This document shows, piece after piece, positions 1 through 9,900 of a DNA stretch of 64,000 nt. The stretch comes from Promerops cafer (taxonomy: Eukaryota; Chordata; Aves; Passeriformes; Nectariniidae), in NCBI GenBank assembly GCA_013398275.1, contig VZSE01005034.1, positions 246,524 to 310,523 on the forward strand, read 5' to 3'. The notes beneath the pieces were generated by a model. The model saw only the letters and a program-made list of their open reading frames with translations. It was not told the origin of the DNA and searched no databases. A program made the translations under genes and the position numbers. How positions within the stretch are numbered: the stretch's first letter is position 1; each line of letters starts with the position of its first letter.

Positions 1-1140
1 TGGTGGCACACTCATTCTCACCGGGGAAGTTCACTGACCTTTGCTATGACCTTACCTGAGCAGAGGTCTTTCTTCTCTGTCAGGCTTTTCACGTCCCTTT
101 CTGTCTGCCTGTCCCCCTGTGTTACAGACCAACACACACAGAGGCGCTTGAGTCACGAATTTTATAGCCCATTCATGATGCTTGATTTATGTCCACTGCT
201 GTCCTCCCAACTTCTCCAAAGTGATGCAAGGCTGGGGGTACGTGAGGGCAGCAAAGAAGGCAAAAGGGGAGGTCAGCAATGTCTCATGGGTCAGAGAGCA
301 GCTGCAGAAAAGCGAGAGCAGCTGGCAGCTGAGACAGCTGCTGCTTAGGGAGAAAATGACCACTGAATTTGACATTTCTTAATTAAGAGAGCACCTTAGC
401 TTGGGCCCCCGCCTCCTCACTTTGCTTCTCTACATTGCAGTAGTGGGGGCTAGGCAGTCCCCCTTTCCTAGTGAAGCTCTTGGTAGCTGTCTCCTGTTCA
501 GGCTCATTGAAGATGCAATTAAATGCCTCTTTGTCTAGTGATGGCTGAAACAATGCAAAAATGCCACCCAGGAGCCAGACCAAATGCAAATGTGCACTGT
601 TGTGGCTTGGCCAGATGGCACAGGCACTTACTGAGTTTCTCATACCAAATGCAAGAGTTAAGAAGGTTGTGTGTGTCTGTATGTGCATGCAAAAAGGAGA
701 AATCGCAAACCCATCACAAACACCTCAAAGATGGCCACAAAAGCATGATCTTAAAAAGTAAATGGAAAACAGCCCCATAGGAAACATTACCCAGAGGAAA
801 AGACAAACCTGTGCTCAAAGCAAAATAGTCTTACTAAGAGCATAGGGGGGAAAATATCATTGTAAACATTCTTTGTAAATGAACAAAGTTGCATTAAAGA
901 AATACCTGTCTCCATTTTTCCTTTTTAAGGGAAAATCATGTGGGATTTCAAGTTCTGTCCAATTCTCTTAAGTCAAAAGAGGTTGCAATGTATTTTAAGC
1001 CCCTGCATCACTCTTTTCCCCTCCATTGGTACAGATGCAAACTAAGCTACTGAAAGGCCACAGTCAAGGCTGGAGTGGGCCTTACTCAAAGCTAATTCCA
1101 AGCAAGCTTTAGCTGTGGTGAAGAGGAAGATCCTGCATTC

Positions 1141-1160
1141 TTTTGTTTTGTTTTGTTTTG
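1141..1160. repeat. (TTTTG)4 pentanucleotide microsatellite
   Basis: Four perfect TTTTG units, followed by degenerate TTTGA-type units up to about 1168. Ordinary simple repeat. Confidence 0.85.
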
Positions 1161-1527
1161 ATTTGATTGTTCAAGCTGTACTGCCTCTTGCAGAATCTGT
1201 ATTAATATAGGGCATCAAATTTGCACTATGATGTAAGAATGGTTCTCTCTGCATTCAAGAACACTCTTCTGGTATCCAAGAATTTCAGCATTTTCCAATG
1301 TATACATATGAAACTGGTTGTTTTATCATGCTACAAGATCAAAGGGAAACAAGCTGCATCTTTGTAAAAAAAAAGGTGTTTTTATAAAAAAGCATTCCTA
1401 TTTAACCAGTAAGTTGCAAGCTGTAAAGAGAGAAACTCCATTGCTGGAAATATTTGAAAGAATCCATTAATGTGTCTGGAGATGAGAAAAATTTTGTTCT
1501 TTGCTATGGAAACACAGTAGAAGTCAT

Positions 1528-1590
1528 GGAGTGAAGTTCTGGCCCAATGAATTCAACAGGAATGTTACTGATATCCAAAGAAATTTCACT
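1528..1590. repeat. Possible degenerate ancient amniote MITE-like repeat
   Basis: The stretch beginning GTGAAGTTCTGGCCCAATGA and ending near AAATTTCACT resembles, from memory, palindromic repeats in archosaurs and turtles of the form 'gtgaaatcctggcccc...attgacttcaatgg'. The resemblance is partial and I could not align it to a consensus. It could be chance. Confidence 0.25.
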
Positions 1591-3205
1591 TAGTTTGTGT
1601 CATCAGAGGGCCACAAAAATAGACTTAATAATAGTAAAATACAATCAGTGTTTCATTTCCACTTTAGCTACCATGGACAATACTGTGTGACATTAAAACT
1701 TCTTTTTATTTTTAGGTTTCAAAATCAAACTAACATGATCAGATTTTTAATCGCATACAACACGGTGATTCTAAAAGTGTTATTTCACTCAAATCAGTGA
1801 AAGATCAGGCGTGCAGATCAATTAGAGCTCATAACTACACGCCTCTGACTTGGATGCCACATTTTGCACAATGAAGATGTGCAACTACCTAAATTCACAC
1901 CAGAAACTGATAAATCCCTGACAGATTACTGAAGACAAGATACTCAGCATTTCTTTACTTCATCCCCTTCTTTTCTCCACTATAACTTCAAAAGGTGGGA
2001 TTTTCTGGCTGTATCTGTGATAACTCTTTGCCTTCTATCTTAAATTTCCTTTTAGTTTGTAGATTATATCACTTGCAAGGCAGCCACCTCACTTTGAGCA
2101 TCTTGTCTATTATGTGTGTTAGTGACTTGAAAAGATTACAGTAGCTCATAATCCTCTCATTGCTACTGTAAGTTGTTGGATAACTTCTGATGTCATCTTT
2201 AGAGGCTTTTTGCCTCCAAAACTCAACAAATCAAAGAAAAACATATCCCAAACCACAACACGTGCTTGCTTCCCATTTGTGTGGCAATGAGGTAGGCCAT
2301 GTTCTGAACTCCGCTGTGCTATATTCATCTAGCTAACGAAACACTGTTAATAAGCATCGCTGTCTTAAAAGAGAGCTTCATGCTGTTCTCCCTGCCTTGC
2401 ATAAGAGAAATGAAATAGCCAAATACTATATGACATTCAATACAATTTAGTGGTTAACACTCACTTATAGTTCTTCTCAGTAAAATGAGAAGTTGAGGGT
2501 TCAAGGCTGTAAAATGTAGGTCTGCACACTTGGCTCATTGAGAATAAAAACACAAAGTTAAACACAGAAGAAGATGAAGAAAAAATTATCAAGGAGGAAG
2601 ATGACTCTGGATGGATTGTCTTTATTTATGTTAAGAGACTTAAAGGCAGGATTAAAACAGGCAGTCAAAGAATGTATATGGCTGCCAAACAAGTAAAGTG
2701 GAATATAAGATCCATATGGCAGCATATTAGGAAAATAAATAGGAAGATTTATTAATTACTGTTTTGCATCAAACCATCTACAAACAACTACCAGAAATAA
2801 AATTTTACGAAATAGGTAAAATGAACAGTGTGCCACTGGACAAAAAAACCCCAAAAAACCAAAACAGAACCAAAAAGCTTCTTCATGTGTTGATGTAGTT
2901 TCTGAATGTACAGATTTCAGAGATTATGATCTTGTTTTACTATCATAATGTAATCTAAAATTATAGAGTTTAGGAAGAAATATTTTCTTTTTCAATTTCT
3001 GTTTTGTCACTGGGATAAAGATATGCCCCAGCTCTTTTACTTTGAAAACTGTTATGACATTTGTTTCATCAAGCAGTATTACAAAAGGTTAAGAACTTAA
3101 AATATATATTTGTTGTGTTTTTCCTTATTGTACGCATTGACTTTGATAAGTACTGATCAAATCGTAACACTAAAATGAATCCCATGGCTGGGTTTACGTG
3201 GTTTA

Positions 3206-3370
3206 ACAGGCTGCCCCGGGGAGCGGTGGAATCTCCATTCCTGACAGTGTTCCGAAAAATGTGTGGCTGTGACGCCTATGGACATGGTTTAAAGCTGGGC
3301 TTGGAAGTGCTGGCTTTACAGTTGGACTCAATGTTCTTAAAGGTCTTTTCCAACATAAATGATTCTTTAG
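3206..3370 (+). mobile_element. CR1 LINE 3' end, sense orientation
   Basis: Carries the familiar CR1 3' untranslated signature in order: CAGGCTGCCC, GAGCGGTGGAATC, a TGTGGCTGTGACGC block, GACATGGTTTAAAG, GTTGGACTCAATG, and TTAAAGGTCTTTTCCAACAT followed by AATGATTCT. The truncated, diverged copy has no reverse-transcriptase coding sequence. Its 3' end lies about 10 bp before the 31-bp minisatellite and about 530 bp upstream of the EIF4E start codon. Confidence 0.9.
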
Positions 3371-3380
3371 TTCTGTTCCG

Positions 3381-3614
3381 GGGACAGGAGGCCACAGAGC
3401 GCTGTGTTCGGGGGTCAAGGGACTACACACCGCCGTGTTCGGGGGACAAGGGACTACACACCGCCGTGTTCGGGGGACAGGAGGCCACAGAGCGCTGTGT
3501 TCGGGGTACAGGAGGCCACAGAGCGCTGTGTTCGGGGGACAAGGGACTACACACCGCTGTGTTCGGGGGACAGGAGGCCACAGAGCGCTGTGTTCGGGGG
3601 ACAAGTGGCTCTGG
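3381..3614 (+). repeat. 31-bp minisatellite (VNTR), seven full units plus a partial one
   Basis: Units start at 3381, 3412, 3443, 3474, 3505, 3536 and 3567, each exactly 31 bp, with a partial eighth from 3598. All begin GGGACA or a one-base variant and end GTGTTCGG. Two internal types occur: type A has GAGGCCACAGAGCGC and type B has GGGACTACACACCGC. The order is A-B-B-A-A-B-A, then a B-like start. Because 31 is not a multiple of three, successive units are read in successive frames. This gives long spurious open frames on both strands. The array lies between the CR1 end and the EIF4E CpG island. Confidence 0.95.
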
Positions 3615-3761
3615 AGCCCGGCGGCCGCTCCGTGCGCTCAGCGCGGGCGGGCGAACGGTGCTGCTCCCGCAGCTGCCGCCAGAGGGTGCTCCCGCGCCCG
3701 CCCGCCTCTTCCTGCCCGGGCGACAGTAGGAGGGGGTTCCCGGCGGCCCCCGCGCTTCACG

Positions 3762-3776
3762 ACTACATCTCCCGGC
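3762..3776 (+). promoter_or_regulatory. ZNF143/THAP11-like promoter element
   Basis: ACTACATCTCCCGGC matches the ACTACAnnTCCC core of the ZNF143 (Staf) binding element, about 125 bp upstream of the EIF4E start codon, a typical position for this class. Assigned by motif only. Confidence 0.55.
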
Positions 3777-3806
3777 TGGAACCGCGCCCCAAACGGCCGC
3801 CGGGCG

Positions 3807-3812
3807 CACGTG
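3807..3812 (+). promoter_or_regulatory. CACGTG E-box in the EIF4E promoter
   Basis: A perfect CACGTG in the context GCACGTGACC, a class bound by MYC/MAX and USF/MiT factors. Mammalian EIF4E promoters are known MYC targets through CACGTG boxes. Here a single box lies 13 bp before a CCAAT box. Confidence 0.65.
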
Positions 3813-3824
3813 ACCACCGGGCGG

Positions 3825-3829
3825 CCAAT
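3825..3829 (+). promoter_or_regulatory. CCAAT box
   Basis: GGCCAATC is an NF-Y-type CCAAT box about 75 bp upstream of the start codon, in a TATA-less CpG-island promoter. Confidence 0.6.
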
Positions 3830-3847
3830 CGCGTGCTGCCCGGGGCC

Positions 3848-3870
3848 TTTACCCGCCCCCGCCCCGCCCC
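3848..3870 (+). promoter_or_regulatory. 4EBE-like pyrimidine element and GC boxes
   Basis: TTTACCCGCCCCC resembles the pyrimidine-rich 4E basal element of mammalian EIF4E, which lies just upstream of the start site and binds hnRNP K. It runs directly into overlapping CCCCGCCCC Sp1/KLF boxes. The likely transcription start is 10 to 20 bp downstream. The assignment rests on motif and position. Confidence 0.5.
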
Positions 3871-3879
3871 GCGGTGCGT

Positions 3880-3918
3880 CCGCGATCCGAGCGCTCTAAG
3901 ATGGCGGCGGTGGAGCCG
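3880..3918 (+). CDS. EIF4E: EIF4E exon 1: short 5' UTR and six codons
   Basis: Coding part 3901-3918 encodes MAAVEP and ends at a GTGAGT donor in phase 0. The 5' boundary near 3880 is inferred from the roughly 20-nt mammalian 5' UTR, not seen directly. AAGATGGCGGC at 3898-3908 merges the Kozak context with a YY1-type motif. A second strong-looking donor (GTAAGT at 4251) has no usable upstream ATG in the frame of exon 2. Confidence 0.93.
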
Positions 3919-6900
3919 GTGAGTGCCGCGTTCCCTTCTCCCGCCCGCCTTTCCTTTGCCTTCCTCCCACCGCATCCTTATTCTCTTCCTCTTCGTCGAG
4001 GCGCCGCTCCGCCGGCCGCGACGGGCGAAGGCGCGGCGGGCGCTCGGCCGGGCGGGCGNCGGCCCCGGCGGCCGCCCGGCCCGTCCGGCGCATGTGGCGC
4101 GGTGGGGGTGGCCATGTTGGTTCCCGCCGCCGCGGCGAGCCGGGCTGCGAGGGGCGGCTCCTCCGGCAGCGTGGAAGGGCCGCGTTCCCGGCACGCTGTG
4201 CTCCCCGGAGGCCCCGGGGAGAGGCACCGCGGTGAGGGAGCGCGGGGTCGGTAAGTCACAGATGCGCTGTTGGGGCAGCCGCGACCAGAGCGCGGCTGGT
4301 GAGACTCGGCAGACAAAATAGTCTTTTCCAGGTTGTGTCATTTTTTATTCGAGTTTTTTTTGTTCTCAGACCTTTCATGATAATACAGTACTTTTTTTTT
4401 TTTTTTTTTCCAGGTGATAAGTTATATTCATGGTATTATGCTCGGTCTTAAAAACGTAGCCCCAGCCTGCACTTCCATAATGAGCTGGAGCAGCTGGAAG
4501 TGATCCAAGTACAGTTGTTATTCTAATCCCACATGATTGTGTATCATGAGGAGAGGACAGCAGAAGACTCTGTTAGGGTTTCGGGAAAACACAGTCAAGG
4601 AGGGCTGGTCTCTTGCTGCTGTGCTTACCAGCTGTGAATAAATAGCCAATGTGGTGTTTGGGGAGGCTTTGTAACATTTAGACAAAGTGAAAAAAGTCTG
4701 AAAATCAGTGGTTTTAAATAAAGACTAATTTTACCCTTTTGTGTAAGGGACACTGATTTTTCTCATAGTGAACCCAACCCTGTATTTTTACCTATGAGGA
4801 AGAGAGTGATGTGGGTCGGCCTTTATAAATTGCATGGCAGCAGTTCTGTACAGGGAGAGTGTCACTTATTAATGAGTGCAAGACAGACCACCAGCAGCAC
4901 CCTTCCTGTGTTCTTCAGCCAGTGTTAAACACTTGTTTTCACATCCAAAAGCCAATCTTTGGGTTATCGCCCACATATCTGAAGATGAGGGGTTCTTCTC
5001 AGTGCAGTGCTTTGTGGTGACTGTGGAGCTTAGTAGGGTTTGTGATAAATAATTTCAATTTCTAATGGCCATATTACAAATTACTCTAAAGGCCTGGGCC
5101 TTGTGGCTTTCCTCACTGTGCTGCTGGCACAAAAACTGTCTTTGCAGCATTTTCTCCCTTAACTCCATCTGCACATTGAGGTAGATCCAGACCTAATGTA
5201 GCAGAAAGTAAACAATTGGTTTTGCCGTGCTGTGTCCCAGCAAGGTTGACTTCCCAGATCCAGTTCGCCATGAGCAGTTGTGCTGAGCCCCTAAAAGTAG
5301 AAGATGGGGTGACACTCACAACAGTTTAAGTAATTAATGCAGTTGTTGGATGTTCTGCTGTAGCTGCAGTATGTTTGCATTCAGGAGTCAGCTACCAACT
5401 GTGCTTGCTTATTTTCAAATTGAAGTAAATAACAAAGTCTTTGTTTATTCTCCTTGTAGGTGGCTCATGTCTCCTACCTAAGCCTAAAGTTAGACTTGCA
5501 TAGTGACTGAGGTCAGAGGTGCCCGGTGTTGCAGAAATACTGCGTGCTTTGCAGCTGAACAATTTAATTGCATGTGTGGCTAGGGATTACCTCTTGATCA
5601 TAGGGAGGCCTTTCTGTTGCTCACCTGCAAAATCTGGACCTGGGTTTGTAGAGGTGTCATCTGTAATGCTTTCGTTGTGGGAGAATGTGTCTTGGGAAAT
5701 GAAAACACAACTGAGTATGGGTTTTGGGTTTTTTAATACAGGCTTTTGCTAAGATCAGTGATGTCTCTAGTACTGTCATGGTTTCAAAAGTAGCAAATGT
5801 TGAAAGTCTTAAGACGCTTGAAAAATGTTTCAGACTGTTAACAAATAGGGAAACTTGAGTTTAGAGTTCTGTAGAGAGTCCCATAATAGTTGTCAAAAAA
5901 AGCAAGATTATTCTAAATAGAGACCAATTGCACAGTGGTTTACTTCTCCTCTGTAGGGAAGGCTTAAACCTTTGCAACACTGACAGGTTAAAACTCTGTT
6001 GTTCTTGTGATGTCTAGGTTTTTTTAAAAAATAATCTAGATTAATTTTTGAGAATATGTAGAAGTGTCACCTGTTAGAGTGCTCACACAGCCGTTGAGGA
6101 TTGAATGTGGTCAGATATAACACCATGCAAAAGTCCAAAAAGTCAACAACAAAACCGGTAGTAATGCTTTAGTAAAGAGTAGTTTACCAAAGGTGACTTT
6201 AAAATGTAGCTGGACAAAGCCTGTAATTTCTAGGTATGTATAAATCTAATCCCTCATTGTGCAAACTGGAAATGGCATCATGGTTCTTTTCTGTTTTTGC
6301 TTAATGGCAGTTATTGTTATAAATGCAATTCTTCTAAATTTAAAACTTTTTTTAAGCATACAACAGTGACATTTCACTTATCTGTAATTTGAAAAGTGCT
6401 TGTTTGAGAAGGTAATCATACATATGTAGGAATCAAAACTTTGTTTAAATGAAACTACTATCTCAAGGGGTTACAAACATAATGGTGTAGGACATTGAAA
6501 TTCTGGAAATTTTATAATGACTCCAAAAATTCAACGTAGGCTGAAAGGTATTTATTTTGCATTATTTGCAGACAGGTAGCATGTAAATTTAACTCAGCTT
6601 TAGACTTGCTCCTGTTGCTGTGTATTTCTGCTGTAGAAGTCAGTGACCTGCTCTGTTTGCAGTCAGTATAGCATTGAATTTCAGTATTGTGAACACAGTT
6701 GCTTGCTCATTGCATTTTTCTGAAATGATACAGAATAGATGTATCTTTCATGCTGTTTAATAATTGAGGGTATTTATCATAAGCTTTTGAATTGTAAATA
6801 ACATTTCTGAGTGAGTATGGCGCTTCCTCTTAGAGAAGTATGTTGCACATCTTGTAAATTTTGAGATAAACACTTTTCTAAAGCGATTTTGAATAACTAC

Positions 6901-9900
6901 ATTTCACACAGCATATAAAATACCAAACTTATTTCGAAGAAATGCATAAAACTAGCATATGAAATCAGGCTGTGTTTCATTTACTGGTACTACCTGCAGG
7001 TGTGGAGGTACGTGGGAAACTTTTTGATGAGAAAATGTGTCCCCTTTGGCAGCTTGGTTAAGATTAGTTTGAATTTTGAGGAGATAGAGGGGAGAATTAA
7101 GTAAGGGATGCTGGTAGAGTGCCTACATTGTGAAAGAGAAATGCAGACTTTAAATGTGAATTAATGTGACTTTTTCCTCAGATAAATTGTCTTTCACTTT
7201 TGAAATATTCTATAGTCAAGGTTAAACTTGAGTTTAGAAGCTGTTTATTAGCTTGCAGTAGTCCTCATTTCTTGAAGTTTAAAACCTGTTTCTCTATAGG
7301 ACATTTGCATTAGGAAGGTATAAGTGTGTGATGTACAGCTGTGTGCTGTAACACGAGTGTTGTTAGCATCCTTAAAGTGCCTCTTATCCTTGATGCTGTA
7401 TGGTGGATGTAAAGCAGAAAAGTTTTAACTGTTTAAAAGTCTTTTTTTTTTATAGAGGTCTGTCTTGTGCTCTGTGCTGTTCATCAGATAATCTGTATGT
7501 ATGACATCCTTTGCAATCACTGAGCATACCAGTAGTACGTCCAGTACTTTTTCTTTGAAGAACTCTCTCTTGACCATTCATACATTCTACATTAAATTCT
7601 TTTCTGAAGATTGAATGTGTCTTAAATTTTCAGTGGATATAAAATTCTGTGCTTTGTTGAACCAGGGACTCAGTATACTTGCAAAACACGGAGGTCTTTT
7701 GTGCAGGAGTGTTTGGGGAGACCAGAGGCTTTTTGTTCTTTGAATCATCTGAACTATTCTCCCCAGCATTTTTGGGAAGTTTTCTTTTCTGAGTGCTTTA
7801 GAACTGACAGAATGTTAGATGTAGAAACTTATCCCATGGGTAGATTTTGTGTTTCAGTAGCAAAGGCAGCAGCAGAGTGCAGACTGGGGTAAGAGGTGTT
7901 AGCACAAGAGCAACTTGCTTGGGCAGCTACAAAAACCTTATTCCTTGTAAGCTATTTGCTAATGCTAGTTAGAAGTTTGGCGTTTGTGAAAATCTGATGG
8001 GTATTTTCAGTTGTATATAACCCATTTTGCAGAAGTCAACAGGGCTATAAGTAGTCTTTGTATCTTTTAAATCTGAGGTAATATTTCCTAGAAAACCTTT
8101 GACCATGGAGGAAGTGGGTGACTTTTTTACTTAGTCTTTTACTCTTGTTCTCCTGTACGTGTGTTGCACTTCTGTTGTAATTTGAGGGGACGTCACTCAA
8201 TTAAAATCAGGTTTCATGTTTGTGTTTTAATAGTGATTGCCTTTCTAAAAATCTGTGGTGTTCTAAGTAATGATGAATGCAGTTAGGATAGTTGCTCTCT
8301 ATTAGGCCTTGCTTTGTCGCAAGTAGAAATACTCTTTCTCCTGGTGTCTGGAAATCTACTTCCCACTTTTAAATTGGTAACAGGTGGCTGTTAGTACCTG
8401 TCTTCCAGTTGCTATTACATGTACTACATAAGATTTTTACCACTGTACATTCATTCGTCAGAGTTATGTGTCAAATCATCACTTGGTTTGTTTTCTTACA
8501 GGATGTAGTAATTGCTTGTGGGTGTGCTTTAACCTTTTTTTTTGTCCAGAATATTTTGAAATAAACAGCTCTTGAATTTTGTGCCTTGGAAATTATCCTA
8601 GCTGTAGTGTCATAGCAGTTACCCGCAAGATGCATAAGATAGTAGAAATTGTTTTTCCCAAGACATCAGGTAACTGGGGCATGCAGTTTTCTTCTTTTGG
8701 AAACCCTAAACAAGAAGGTGAAAACTCTGGAATGTAACTTATTTTGATTTAGTGCAAGAAGACTTGGAAAGCCTCTTCCACTAATTAATTCTCTTAGCCT
8801 TCACCAAGAGCACATAATAGTCAGGTTATGTCCTTTTGGGCAATAATTGTTTCACTCCAACTGGACTTGCTAAACAGCTTCTGTAGACAACTAATGACGT
8901 GAATGTGGTCTGGGCAGCATCTGGAAACCCTTGGTAAAACCTAGTCAAGCTGCTTGTTCTCCTTAATAGACAAACCTGATGAAGCAGTTTTTACTGTAAG
9001 TGCTCTCTGTTTCCTGTCCCTGTGACATGCACACCTTTCTTTGATATGTTGGTCATTATGTGCTGTGGAGAAAGAGTAAATAACACCAATTAAATCTGCA
9101 AGTGCCAGAATCCAAGTAATTGCAGATACAGAGTCATTAAATGCTGAGTAGGCAAATGTTTCATGGACTTCTGCAAGCTGATTCCTACATCAAAAACCAT
9201 GTGGGTAGTGAATAAATGTCACTTAATTATGTGCTGTCTTGTGTATGAGAAGTGGGATTGGCCATGTGAAGCTTTCCAGTTTATCTGGTAATACTACCCT
9301 ATTTTATTACTTTTATTTTAAAAGCAGCAAACTCAGTGGTTACTTAGTGTAAAGTCAATTTTAGGTTAAAGAATACATTAGTTATGAGCAATGGTAAAGT
9401 ATTATGAAGGACTTTATTTAAAGTAGTCCAGAAACCACTGGTGGAGCCAGTCTGACTTTGGTTAGTAGTGTTGCAACTGCAGGGTTTCAAGCTATGAATT
9501 GCTAAAATTTAGACAGTAACATTAATTCATGTGGTATTTATAGAACAGAATTCTATGCAATTTTTTGTAGAATTTCTTGGATACCAGGAATTGAAATGGA
9601 CTTTAAATACCAATTAACGAACTTACATAGTTTCTATTTGACTAATAATGGAAAGTGCTTTGGTATACAGACATTTCATTTTGCTACTCAGAATCATGAG
9701 ATAAAGGTAAGAAGAAAGGAAATAGAGCTGATAATGATTAACAAGCCAAAAATTAAAATGGTTATTTTTTTGTTTTCCTTGATGGCTGTGGGAAATAGAA
9801 GGAAATGAAAATAAGCTGCTTTTGGCTTCTCTCTGAGACCAGCCAGAAATAATGTCCTTTAATAATAAGTTCTGCTTCCAGCTTTACACCTGGTAGACCT

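Larger units (their letters stand above)
1..3205. other. Intergenic DNA upstream of EIF4E
   Basis: AT-rich DNA with no exon, CpG island or RNA gene that I can support. It contains a short (TTTTG)n tract at 1141-1160 and a sequence at about 1528-1560 that resembles an old amniote MITE-like repeat. An 81-codon open stretch at about 2507-2750 has no initiating ATG and no recognisable domain. The next gene on this side in other amniotes is METAP1, but none of its exons is visible here. Confidence 0.6.
3600..4260 (+). promoter_or_regulatory. EIF4E: EIF4E CpG island and promoter
   Basis: Very GC- and CpG-rich DNA spanning the start of EIF4E, in contrast to the AT-rich flanks. Motifs in order: a CTCF-like core at 3676-3687, a ZNF143-like element at 3762-3776, a CACGTG E-box at 3807-3812, a CCAAT box at 3825-3829, a pyrimidine-rich 4EBE-like element at 3848-3860, overlapping GC boxes at 3857-3870, and a YY1-type motif over the start codon. 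There is no TATA box. Transcription probably begins about 20 bp before the ATG, by analogy with the very short mammalian EIF4E 5' UTR. The single N at 4059 is an unresolved base in the GC-rich part of intron 1. Confidence 0.85.

Noticed and set aside
2507..2750. Open stretch of about 81 codons with an acidic segment (TEEDEEKIIKEEDDSGW)
   Set aside because: No initiating ATG, no recognised domain and no clear splice sites. The acidic run comes from a local GAA/GAT-rich sequence.
3381..3614. CRISPR-like look of regularly spaced repeats
   Set aside because: Units are directly adjacent with no unique spacers, and the DNA is vertebrate. It is a minisatellite.
3175..3922. Several overlapping open frames of 128 to 184 codons on both strands with repeated peptides
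   Set aside because: They are by-products of the 31-bp minisatellite and the CpG island, which have few stop codons. The repeat is read in every frame, and the frames run over CR1 sequence and the EIF4E promoter.
4200..4255. Alternative EIF4E first exon ending at the GTAAGT donor at 4251
   Set aside because: The frame that would join exon 2 has a TGA at 4233 and no ATG after it, so it could only be a non-coding variant.
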